Shown here: one piece after another, positions 36,301 through 47,856 of the stretch
Numbering within the stretch: position 1 is the first letter of the stretch
Layout: every line of letters starts with the position of its first letter
Source of the DNA: Zingiber officinale
Taxonomy: Eukaryota > Streptophyta > Magnoliopsida > Zingiberales > Zingiberaceae
Direction of reading: 5' to 3'
Assembly (NCBI RefSeq): GCF_018446385.1
Contig: NC_055986.1
Coordinates: 79,445,659-79,509,658 of the forward strand
DNA: 64,000 nt
The notes under the pieces: model-generated
Databases searched by the model: none
Seen by the model: the letters and a program-made list of their open reading frames with translations, nothing else
Told to the model about the DNA's origin: nothing
Made by a program: the position numbers and the translations under genes

Positions 36301-39300
36301 GTGAATTAGATAAATGGACTTTTATGAAGAATTTGACAAATCCATTCAAAAACTAGTTAATTTTCTCTAAGGTTTGTGATTTTTGCCTAAGACATACACT
36401 CTCAATTCAATTAAGGAATCTAAGCAACCCCCAAGGCTATAGTACAGTGGTTAGGTCCTCCAAGTGGTTAACCAGACATCTAAGGGTCAAATCTTAATTG
36501 CGATGCATTGCAGGGATTTTCCTTCAGTGAGACGACAACCCTAAAACGTTGGCCGCTTGGATGGGCCTCCGCGAGTACTTCCTGATTTGCCCCGATGGCC
36601 CGTGGAAAACTTCCGTTGACTGAGCACGTCACCTCCAGGATTAGTCGGTTCGAAGAGCTGGATACTAGATTACCAAAAAAAAAAATTAAGGAATCTAAGC
36701 AGACATGACTCGGGTTTGATTTTACTTGATTGGTCCAATATAATTTTAATAACAAAGACAATAACATTAGAAATGGAAGTTAATATGTAAAAATATATTT
36801 TGAGGAAATTTAATTTTGACTTCCTAAAATTTATCAAAAATTTCACTTTATCTATCGAAGTTTAAAAGAATCCCAAGCATAAATGATGCTGGTAAAGTAT
36901 GTAACGACCCGGCCCCTCGGCCCTTGGGTGGCCCAACTGGTGGCCCCTTGGCGGTCCCTTGGACGGCCCAACTGGCGGCCCATTTGGCGACCCCTTACTC
37001 ACTAGGACTTCCCACTCCTAGCCAGTGGATTTTTGCCTTCCCTAGGATTCAAACTCTAGACCTCCAGGCTAAGTACTAGAGTTTATGAATCCTGATAGCC
37101 AAGTGAGTGCCGCCCAAGGGGCCGGGTCGTTACAAAGTAAGTCTTAGGCATAAGTTGATGTGAATTTGGCAAGGCCAGCTAAATAGCTAAGAAGAGGATG
37201 GATGAGTTCTTTGAAATCGAAGTGGAATTTAGATATGATATGATTCAGGACCTCGCCAATGGGAACAAGGTGGTGTGTTTCCACTACAACATAACTCACA
37301 TCCCCAACCTTACCAGGTTAGCAAGGAGTAAGGTGGAGGAATATGGAATTCTATCTAAAATGTTCATTCGTGGCCTTCAAAATAACATTTAGCGTTCATA
37401 TTATTGTAAGATATATAAAATCGTCAATGTCGATCTCAAAGACAAGCGAATGTTCTATGAATTAATTCATCAAAGTATTGTATTAGGTTGTTCCCCGGAA
37501 AGAACGTATTGCAGGATCTGATTGTAATATAACGGCAAAGATCGTTATATCTCCATGAGAACTTACGTGTAGCATTAAATATGCTAGAGTTCTCGAACCA
37601 TAAGTTGGATATAAACGAATATTATAGGAAATTGTCTTAGATTTGAATCATGCAATATAAGAATGTAATGGAGTAGTAGATATGATAATTAGGAGAACAA
37701 TTAATATTTTATTTTTACAAGAGATAAAATGAATAGGAGAGAAGGAAGAGATGATAGAGAATTCAGATTTTAAGTTATAGTACATAAGGAGTGAAATAAG
37801 AAATGAGCTAGCTATTGTTATAAATAGTTCATTAAGGATAAAGTCAAAGTAGTTAGGTAGAGATAAGATTATAACTCTCAAGATAGCGTGTTAAAAGAAA
37901 TTAGCATATATGTATCTCAAGTAAGATTAGATGAAAATACTAGATAAGCTAGTATAAAAAAAAAAAATCGCTAAATGAGATGATTTTAATAATAGGATAT
38001 TTAAATATACATATTGCGTAAAAAATAAGAAATATGATAGGGTGCATCGTGATTATGATTTTAGAATAGGAAATGAAGAAAGAAAAGCTATATTAGATTT
38101 GGCAATAGCATATGGATTTATAATAATTAATATGTTTTTCAAGAAAAGAGAATAACAAGTAACCTACTTGGTTACGTTTAAAAATGAAAACAATAAATCG
38201 CAAATTGAGTATCTTATAGTAAGAATAGAAAGATTTATAAAAATGTAAAGTCATCCCTTGAGAATATTTAACTACTCAACATAGGTTAGTAATGTTAGAT
38301 ATGCTCCTCAAACATAGTATCAATAAAAGGCAGACGTGCATGTCTCCTCGAACCAAGTGGTAGAAGTTAAAAGATGAGAAGCAAAGTATATTTAAGGATA
38401 GAATAGGAGCACAATTGTTAGGAAAAGTACATAGTGACTCAAATACGACATGAGATAAGATGACATTAAATTTGAAAATGGTGGTCAAGAGCATAGTTGG
38501 TGACTCAAAAGGACATGCACCACCCAGTAAAGAATCTTATAGGTGGAACGAGAAACTACATGAGAAGAAAAGCGAAGTGCCTATAAGTCAATATATACTT
38601 GTAAGAATGAAGAAAATTTTAAAAAGTATACAATAGAAAGGAAAGATGTTAAGAAAGCGATAAGTGAAGCCAAGAATGAAACTTTTGAATGTTTATAGGG
38701 AAAATTAGTTTAAAAAAAAAGAGGAAAAGGATATTCATAGAATAACTAAAGCAAAAGAGAGAAAAATTAGAGATCTTACTCAAATAAGATGCATTAAAAA
38801 TAAATGCAATAGGGTTCTAATGAATGATGAGGAAATAAAAGAGTGATGGAAGACGTATTTTCATTAATAAAAGTTTAAGTGACAAATTTAACTTAGGTAA
38901 TTTAAGTAGATCAGGAGTTTAGTAATTTAAAATTTTATTATATAATTAAAACTTCAAAAGTAGAACAAGATTTAAATAGGGTGCAAAATGAAAAAGTGAT
39001 GGAACAAATGATATTCCGATAGAGATATAGAAATCCCTAGGTATGAAGTTATTTAACCTAACATTAAAAATGAAAAAGATGTCAAATCACTAAAGGGTAG
39101 CTACTCTAGTCACTTTGTAAAAAAAAACAAAGAAGACATATAAAATTGTGTGAATTATAGGAGTATTAAGTTAATGACTTATACCATGAAATTTGGGAAA
39201 AGAGTAATAGAAAAAAACACGAAGGAAGGAGAACATAGCGATTGAAAATCGATTTTGATTCATGCTTGAAAGATTGAAAATAAAAGTTATAAATCTTCCC

Positions 39301-42300
39301 AAACAACTAATTAAAATGTATCGAGAGAAGCAAGACTTACACATAGTATTCGCCAACCTAGAAAAAATTTATGACAGAGTCCTGAGGAAAATAATATGGA
39401 GAATTCTAGAAAAGAAAGGTGTTAGAGCATATATTGAAATAATTAAGGAAATTTATGAGGATGTAATGACAAGAGTGAAGACTTCAGATGAAATACCCAA
39501 AGTGTTGCCTATAAAGATAGAGTTACATTAAGAATCAAATCTAAATCTCATCTTTGTATACTAATCATGGATGAACTCAATGGACACATCCAAGATACTT
39601 TACCATAGTAAATGTGCAAATGGTATTGTTTTAGTAGATGAGATACGAGGAGTAAATGTTAAACTCAAATTTCGATGACAAATATTAGAAGTGAAAGGTT
39701 TTAGATTTAGTAGAGTAAAAATCGACATGGAATTTAGATTTAGCGATATTAGACATAGTAAGAGAATTGTTAAGATAAAAAATGACAAGTTACCTATAAC
39801 TGAGAGCTTTAAATATTTATTATCATTTTAAAAAAAAAGGATGTAGGGGTGGAAAGAGATATCTAAGATGGTTGACATGGGTAGAGTGTCAAGTGTTTTT
39901 TATGATAATAAAATATCTCTAAAATTTAGAGGGAAGTTTTTAAAAAAGGCTATTAAACCTGCTATGTTATATGAAGCTAAAAATTAGACAATGACGCACG
40001 TACAGGAGTAGAAGATGAGACTCGCATAGATAAGGATGCAAAGGTGAATGTGCGGACTTATGACCATGGATAAGATAAGAAATAAGAACATTAGAGAAAA
40101 AGTCAAAGTTGCATTTATTGAGGGAACGTTTAAGATGATACAAAGATGTATTAACCCATAAATGCTCTAGTTAGGCGATGTTAAACTATAACAATTACGC
40201 ATATTAAACGAGGAAGACAAAAAAGACTTGGTTAGCAACGATGAAATAAGATAAAATTTATTTAAATATAGATGATGATATAGTAGAGCATAAAGTTCAA
40301 TGTCATAGGAGGATCCATATAGCCAACCCCGCCTAATGGGATAAAGCTTGGTTGTTGTTGTATTGTTGCAAGATATATATTGGGGCCTATTTCTACCATA
40401 TTCATATTGGTTATATTTCAAGCAATTTATCTAATATTATTAGTTTTTATTGTTTCTATAGCAATAGCAACAATAACAATGTTTGATTTACTTGTCGTAA
40501 TTCAAAATATTTTTTCTTTGTTTGAGAGAACAATTAATTGGCTTGGTAACTAAAATGGTTACTAATGTTACAAATATAGATAATATTATTTCTTATAGCT
40601 ATTTTTTATGTATAATTTTTATTCGTAAACAATCACAATCAAGAGAGAATTTTTACACTAATGTCAATTAATTGTAATCTATATGATCCATGAATCAAGA
40701 CAAAGTTTACTCTATTCCAAATTAGTTACTACCAATTTAGAAGAAAGATATTTTCTTTGTATTTGCATATTAATTTGGCAACTCCCAATTAACACCACTA
40801 AGCTTAGTTACCAAATCTAAATCCAATGGATCTTCCAACCGCAATTTAAAACCAAAATAATGAATAATGGAAATTTATTATGTTTAATTTTTACACTATG
40901 AACATAGCATAGGTTAGTGACTAGTGTAGAACAATGCGGCAAAGTGTGCTTATATTGAAGGGATGAACTTCCAAGTTGTTAGGCATTTTATGATTAATTA
41001 GGCTATGCTTTCATAGGCTACATTAGGCTCAAGAATCTTGAAATCTTGTGTATTTAGGTGTTTGAGTTGTCCATGGTGTATGAACCAAACTCGAATAATT
41101 ACGACCCATGAAGCATAGTTGTTCATGTTTAGCTTCTACAAGATAATCATCATGGAGCCAAAACGATATAGAAAACAAAAGATAGAGAGAAACTATGAAG
41201 TAGTTAATGAATTTGACACTTTGAACGGAAGGGAGCGAATTGGTCACCAAATAAAAGGATGTTGTTAAGACTTAAGAGAGCAAATACTTATTTAAAATCA
41301 AATATCACTTGATGCTCAAGAATAGAGTAAATAGGGAGACTACCAATAGGTTCCATGTTGAACACTACAGTACTCAAATAAGCTTGCCTAAAGGTGGCAA
41401 TGGTGGCATGCAACCTTGCTTGCTTTAATGAAGCAATAGCGGTCAGTGAGATACTACTAGAGATTGAAGGCTAGTAAAACTTATGTATCACTATTAGAAG
41501 GTGATTTCAAATAATCAATCCACTACCTAGTGCATAAGCGATAGGTGACAAGCACCTAGGTCAAGACCTAAGTCAATATTTAAATACAACAATAACCAAA
41601 GCTTATCCCACTAAGTGGGATCGGCTATATGGATCATTTTACGTCATTGGGTTCTATCCCCTACTATATCATCATCTATACTTAAATAAATATAGTATTA
41701 ATATATGAACATAAGTGGATATTTAAATAAAAAAGAAAAATATATTAAGGATGGCTAGTATATATGTATATATATAATAATTGTATTCTTAATCAATCAA
41801 AATAAGTTTACAATTAATCAAGTCATAATTAATAACTAAGCACTAATATATAAAATCAATGAACAATTTATATTTCACAATGAAACCAATAAAATGAGAA
41901 TCCAAACAAAAGATTAAATTGAATACTTCAGTCATAAATTCAAATTGTAAAAACTCATAACTAGTTTATAATTGTGTCATGCTAAAATCAAAATATAGAT
42001 AACTATTATCAAAATCAATTAAGAACTTGTTAAAAAAATTCCTTATATCCACCTCAACCACCAAGACAGTGCACCTTGGATACTTCTTAAAACGGTTGTC
42101 TAATAAGGCCTGCCTAGACACAAGTGAAGCAATAACTTCCCACCACCTAGGGAGGCGCCTAGTCATATTTTAAATGATGTGTGCCCATGTACACAAATAG
42201 AAAGGGCACATGAAGATCAAGTAAGAAGGTGTCTTCTTGCTGAGAGATCCTACCAAGGCTAATTGAGAGTCACGTACATAGCATAGTGAGGGTAGATCAT

Positions 42301-45300
42301 GTGTCACATGCGAATGAACACTCAATCTCCATAGAGGATATCACATATAGGGGACATAACACACTAAACCTTGAGAATGGGAAAGGGCTGTATCTTATAT
42401 GTCAAATGCAAATCTTGTGTGAAACAGTAGAGAATTCAATTAGTGAACCATGAAAGAAAATAAAAATCATAGGAGTTGTTTGGAAATTATTAGGGTTTTG
42501 CTTTCCTAGATAATCCCTTCTATTGTACTTATATTCACTATTGTAACTTTAAAATACACGCCAAAGGATATATTGTTTACAATTAGCTCACTAACAATAA
42601 CCTTATCTCTAATAAATAAATTTTTAAAAAAATTCTCCTACTCTAATTTATTCTCTCTCATAAAAGGATCCTTAATTGAGACACGAATGTAATGTGTTGG
42701 TCTCATATTCTAATCTAATATTACATGATAAGCATATTCAAGTTTTTAAACTCAACCATTATCGCATTGCTCTAGTGAATTTAAACTTGAAATGTTTAAA
42801 TAGTGCATTAGGTTTCAAAAAGCAATTGCAAGCAATACTAAATAGGATACTTTAGGTGTGTACTTATAAGGAAACATCAACATAGATAAGGTGACAAAAA
42901 GATCATCCCAACAGCACTTTCCCTCAATTTCCTCAGGCCAAAAAAGAGAAAGAAAGAGAAACACTAAGGAAATCTTCTCTAAATTTTCCTCTATATTGGT
43001 TTCTACCAATTTGGGCAAAGACGTCATTTGATCATACAATGGAGCTCAAATCTAACTTTAAAAATTTTAAAATTAATCTTATTTTCATATCTATTTTTTA
43101 TTATTTTTTTATGTTTTCAACAAATAAAGTAGTAAAATTTAGAAATTTCCCTCCTCTTTCCTTCCCCTTAGAAATTAACACTAGGAAAATATTTTTCAAT
43201 CCTTCTCCAATAGATTGTTCCCCTATCCTCTCTCTTTCCCTAGTTGTTTCCTACCCTAGTGGGAAATGAGACCCGAGGATTTTTGAGACACTTGGCTTAA
43301 TTTAAATTGGTTTTATGAATTTTATTCCATTTTTATCTATGTGAGTAGACTGCATATGTGACACATGACAATACACAATCATTATGTGATTTCCTTCAAA
43401 ATAAGCCTATATTGCTAGATAATGTTCCAAACATGGGTTTTTTAAACCCATGGTAGTACATTTATAAATCAGGAAAAATATCAAGATGTAAACTTGGCTT
43501 AGTGATATTGTGTAGTGTAATTTAGATTTGGTACATGGAATGTGCAATTTATTAATAAACTAAGGTGTCAGCTAAGCATTGTGGTTAGATACATATTCTT
43601 GTGTCAATTAGAGCTTTTACATGCTTGAGATAATCTATTGAGCATTTACTTTGTCTAACATTACCAACTTGCAAAGAGCATGTAAGTGAAAAAGATACCA
43701 TTTGAGCTAAACCTTGTTTGTGGGACAAGTCACTTCCACCTTGTATCAGTCATTCCACCTTTTCAGTTTAGATTTTCTTCTTTAATTAAATTTTTGGAAT
43801 GAAAATCTATTATATTCTCTCCATTCAAAGTATTTTTATTAATAGTTAACAATTTCATACTCTGTTTATATTAATCTGACTTTAATTCTAATATAATAAT
43901 CACATAAGTTCAATTATGTTAGGTAGTTTTCAAAAGCATGACCATCATCGGATTGGGTTTTCTCAAGTAAACCAACCATTGTCGTGGACACCCATATATA
44001 ATGTTAAACATATGCTCTAAAATGCACTAGTCAGATAGTAAGTCTTTCGTAAAGTTGCCTTACCAAATAATAATTAGGTTAGTTTCAACTGCACGTGGTA
44101 TAGACAAAAAGTATAGTTTACATTCTCAGATCATGGAAAATATTCTCATTAATGTTATCAAACTTCCTCACTATGTACGACTATGAAGAACAAGCTACTA
44201 TGTCATTAAAAAGAGGTTGCCTCAATTGGTTCTCTCTTAAATCATAGTCAATTAGCTACTTTTCAGATTTGCAGAATGAAAAGAAGGTTAAACTTACTTC
44301 ATCATTCCTAACATAATATTCTGGCAAGTACCTGCAGCAACAGCAGCAAAAGACCATTATAGCTTGACAAACTTATCTAGCATTCTAGTAACGAACAAAA
44401 ATACATTACATTGTTCTAGTACCCAACATGCATTAAAAGATAATACCTTGTTAAAAATGGCATGAGAACTGAATATTAAATTAGAAGAATAAATAAACAA
44501 AATCAAGAAAAACATGAATCAATCAATTAGAAATTAACATAGTAGTAATGGTTAATTTGAAGGTTCCCTTATGGTGTTCAATGCAGTTAATGGGAGACCA
44601 GAAAAGAATGGAGCAAAATAAAGTGAGGCCACAGAGATCGGGAACTTTGATGATCAATAGCATTTTCGAGGGGCATTAGAACAACTAAAGAATACAATTA
44701 GCTAACATCATCAAGTATCTGTCCCAACTATTTGAAGTCAGGTATATAAATTTTTTCCCCTCAATTAAGTCCTATGCAAGGCAATAAAAATAGCTATCTA
44801 GGTAAAACAAGTCAATGATCCACCAATGCATTGAATAGTGAAAAATTCTAAAACATTAATAAAGGAGAAAACAATTGATAATCTATGCATAAAAAATGAA
44901 ATTTACAAATACTAAAGAATAATACAATGTGATATGAAGAAAATATATTATATAAATTTTATATTTACTTATAATGTCAATTCAGGCTAACCTATATTTG
45001 ATTAACATAGATAATTAGTGACAACCCCATAAATTTATAAATCAATAGGAAAATAGTCTCCATGCTATAAATCAATGTAGTAAAGGTATAAATGTGTCAG
45101 TGCTCCAGCATGATACCACAACCATTTTGTTCCACAACTGAAAATTAGGATCAAAACTAGATCTTTAACCTTGGATATAAATATATGTTGTTATTATAAG
45201 GTTCAGGGTGGGTGTTTCATTCATGGTATAATGTGAAAGGCAAATATCACAAAGTGCAACATGTTATTCAAATTCATATGAGTATTATGCTTTTCATTTT

Positions 45301-47856
45301 TTATATAAATATTGTTTTTGAAACCTAGTATACTTACAAAGAAACTAACTATTAAATTTTGATAATTACCTAATGAGTAAATTTATTATTAAACCACATT
45401 GAAGTTGCAAGTTCTATTTGAACTTTTCTGCTAGTGTGACTATTTGGTTACAAGGTTTGTGATTTTAGCATATATTAACATGTGAATATGCCTTCTTAAC
45501 ATAGCCGTTTTTTTGTTTATCCTATGTGTGCTCTGTTGATCTAACACTAGTTCTGTGCACCAAGGAAGCCTACCCTCTATGTGGAAAAGTGATCATCCAA
45601 GACATGATATAAATAACAAACTTATTGAAAAATCAGTATATTAGTACTTGGATAACTTTGTACCAAGTTAGATGGAGGATCAAACCATATAGCTGATTGG
45701 AAATTGTTTAACATCGTTTAATTATAATGAAAGAAAAAAATAAAAAACAGAATTTAGCATGCATACATTTATATCCAAGGTTTAAAATTTTGACCCGTGC
45801 CGAGGTTTCGGTCATCATTTCGGTACCGTATCGTGCCATGCCGATATAGTTTCGGTATTTTTTAAATATAAAATATATTAATTAAAAACTAAAATATTTA
45901 ACATAAATATTTAAAAAATAAACAAGATAAAAAATAATCTTTTAAAAAAGGAAAAGATATGAAAATAGATAAATAAATAAAAATTTTATTATAATTTTTA
46001 AATTAAAATAAATGAAATATAAAATTAATTAGATAATTTTATTAAGGTTTAATAAAGTCTCTTTAGATTATCTCCACCATAACTAGGAGTTAATTAAAAA
46101 AATTAACCTAAGTTTAATTAAAAAAACATGAAATCTGATACCACTCGTGAGCCCGCACGACTTCGGTGTTGTCGCAGGGTTGCGCGACCAGCCATGGTCG
46201 TGGGGATTGCATGACCCCTTCGGCGCGACCACGGTGGTCGTGCGACCCCTCTGAAGTGAGGGGTCGCACGATGCCTTCACGGCGATAGCGAAAGGGTTAT
46301 GCGACCTCTCCGCTACTATTGCAGGGTCGAACGATCCCTCTGCTGTGACCACGGGGTCGTGCAACACGTCGCACCTGTCGTGGGTCTGGTGCCGGGGGGT
46401 CGTGCTGGTGTCGGGCGGAATGAGACGTTTCGTTCGTTTCGGCACGACACTTTAAACCATGTTTATATCATTAATAATTTATAGATTAGAAGTAGGAGAA
46501 AATTTAACATCTATAAATTATTAGGCCTTATTACTATTTACACAAATAGAGGGATGATTACATATGAGTGCTACACTAATCTAGGTTCCACTTGTAGTTT
46601 TGATACACATGTATAATTAACCCCTCTCAAGTTGGACAAAACACCCCACATAGTCTAAGATTGTTGGAAAAATCAAAAGACAATTCTAAAACATATGAAG
46701 GCATTAATTAGTTGGACAATGGAACTGATAAATGATATCAACAACTGAACTTTAGTCTCAGAAAATGACAATAAACCTTTTTGTTTGATGTGTTCATGAA
46801 ACACTGAATTAGAAAGGATTTGTATTTAATTAATAATTATCACAACAAAATTTGATAGTAGCATAAATGAATTTGAGTGAGACTTTTCATTCAAATTAAT
46901 TCTAACATATCTATTAAAAATTATTTGCACCAAAATATCACATTTTATTTGTTACTCTTCAAAGAGATTAGGAGTTAGGACCTTAAGTTACAACCAAATG
47001 AAAACACAATAGCTAGACGTGGATCTAGAAGATGACCAGAAGTAATCCTAGCTTAAATTCCAGCGCTCTGCAATTCCCTTAGCTGTGCTCGAAACAAATA
47101 AAATATCTGATCTACAAATTATGACAATAAAAAACAGTATCTGCTAGGATAAAAATAAGCTCCCTTATCCAGGCAAGCATGAACATATTGGTTTCATAAT
47201 TAATAAAATGTTTGCTTTTTATTTGAAGAGAGAGAAGCAAGGAGAGATACCAAAAAGGCATCATGCTATGAACTTACAAGTTTGTTGCAATTTGTGGTTT
47301 TTTGCATCTCTTTATATGCCCATCCAGTGAAGTTACTGGTCCCATCAGTAACCTGCACAAAGTGTTCAATCATTTCTAATCAGGAAGGGATCTCTAAAAC
47401 AATATGTGCAGTTTTTCTATTGCAAAGTGAGATTAGCTTCTGAATTTCTTTCACTATGTTGTCATGTAAGTCCAAACCTATTGATAATTTCCAACCAGAA
47501 CTATTTGCAAGCCTCAACAAAATCAAATCTTTACTTAAAACCCAATGAGAAATAAGAGAAAATATCGACAAAACAAAAAACAGGTATTAACTAAATTCCT
47601 AATTCAACTGGTTTCATATTATTTAATTCATCGAAGCAATGAAAGATTCAGCTCTTCCAATGAAGTTGCTTTGCTTCCTCTCCAGTTCTTATAGAAAAAG
47701 GTTGTGATGTAATGCCCACAAAAATAAAAACACAAGTACACGAGTCACAAAGGAAGGAATAAGTGAATGACAAACCTCCTTTTCTTAGCCATCATCTGTT
47801 CTTTTTTCCACATGAGGGACCATAACCTTATCCCATCATCCCAAGAAATATCCATT
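33313..47856 (-). CDS. Plant protein of unknown function, six coding exons
   Basis: Coding exons in transcript order: 47856-47777, 47352-47278, 44331-44298, 35149-33802, 33713-33620, 33355-33313. All junctions have GT/AG and keep one frame (80+75+34+1348+94+43 = 1674 nt, 557 residues). The N-terminus MDISWDDGIRLWSLMWKKEQ leads into GPVTSLDGHIKRCKKPQIA and then LPEYYVRNDEVTADYVRTAIE, which crosses two junctions smoothly and supports the model. The big exon (residues 64-513) holds a helical N-terminal half (about 64-300, Leu/Lys-rich, with LDEMSHQDLTATNRKLRSVS) and an acidic, Ser-rich, probably disordered part. The last two exons give a helical AEGVLNTSKINYERHMLVQT tail. The last exon is least certain. 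No catalytic motif, signal peptide or membrane span is seen; I do not recognise the family. The ATG at 35080 is internal (residue 87) and not the start. Confidence 0.75.
36427..36683 (+). mobile_element. tRNA-derived SINE, copy 2
   Basis: Flanked by exact 18-bp duplications aattaaggaatctaagca (36409-36426 and 36684-36701), the last bases of which overlap the A-tail. Box A TAGTACAGTGGTTAGG (36440-36455) and a weak box B gggtcaaatct (36484-36494). The body shares cgcgagtacttcc..gaaaacttccgt..cacctccagga with SINE copy 1. It ends in an A10-12 tail. Confidence 0.92.
36900..37134. mobile_element. Small inverted-repeat element, TG..CA ends
   Basis: 235 bp. The 18-bp ends TGTAACGACCCGGCCCCT and AGGGGCCGGGTCGTTACA are perfect reverse complements, and aagta is duplicated on both sides (36895-36899, 37135-37139). 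Inside are GC-rich repeats (ggcccaactgg.ggcccc). The TG..CA ends plus a 5-bp duplication fit an LTR-type insertion (solo LTR of a TRIM); long perfect terminal repeats fit a MITE. It shares only the end motif with Cassandra and has no 5S-like part. Confidence 0.75.
37198..37392 (+). other. Short open frame of unknown origin
   Basis: 64 codons after an in-frame run. The stretch KVVCFHYNITHIPNLTRLARSKV vaguely recalls a BED-type zinc finger of hAT transposases, but the second Cys and the His pair are not in place. It lies within the large intron and I give no function. Confidence 0.25.
37418..40369 (+). mobile_element. Decayed LINE (non-LTR retrotransposon)
   Basis: An endonuclease-like region (37665-38230) reads in pieces VVDMIIRRTINILFLQEIK and NEERKAILDLAIAYGFIIIN. 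RT pieces follow (39010-39530): IPIEIWKSLGMKLFN, then LHIVFANLEKIYDRVLRK, IIWRILEKKGV and IKEIYEDVMTRVKT. The C-terminal end (40040-40300) carries MRRMCGLMTMDKIRNKNIREKV in order. The 3' end has the plant LINE signature ccgcctaatgggataaagc..ttgttgttg. Stops and frameshifts are many. A candidate duplication aagatatata occurs at 37408-37417 and 40370-40379; if real it bounds the element. Strongly degraded and inactive. Confidence 0.8.
41585..41690 (-). mobile_element. LINE 3'-end fragment
   Basis: acaataaccaaagcttatcc followed by cactaagtgggatcggctat is the reverse complement of the LINE 3' end found at 40315-40365. It is a severely truncated second copy. Confidence 0.75.
44332..47277. other. 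Intron with no gene other than a TIR element
   Basis: Second-to-third exon intron of the reverse-strand gene. It is AT-rich apart from the GC-rich core of the element at 45775-46461. Confidence 0.6.
45775..46461. mobile_element. Candidate non-autonomous TIR element (MITE-like)
   Basis: 687 bp with imperfect inverted ends: CCAAGGTTTAAAattttgaccCGTGCCGA on the left and, reversed, CATGGTTTAAAgtgtCGTGCCGA on the right. tttatat is repeated directly outside both ends (45768-45774 and 46462-46468). The core has an AT-rich half and a GC-rich half made of gggtcgtgcgacc-type repeats (46140-46400). No transposase is present. A 7-8 bp duplication would fit hAT; the family is not certain. Confidence 0.6.

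Larger units (their letters stand above)
35150..44297 (-). other. 9.1-kb intron of the unknown gene
   Basis: Lies between the 34-nt exon (donor GAA|gtaagt) and the large exon (acceptor ttgatag). It contains a SINE (36427-36683), an inverted-repeat element (36900-37134), a LINE (37418-40369) and a LINE 3'-end scrap (41585-41690). The remainder, 40380-44297, is AT-rich with no gene recognised. Confidence 0.75.

Noticed and set aside
37198-37392. hAT transposase BED finger
   Set aside because: The Cys/His pattern is not complete and no transposase follows.
46083-46445. 120-residue reverse-strand protein
   Set aside because: It is a translation of the gggtcgtgcgacc repeats of a TIR-like element.
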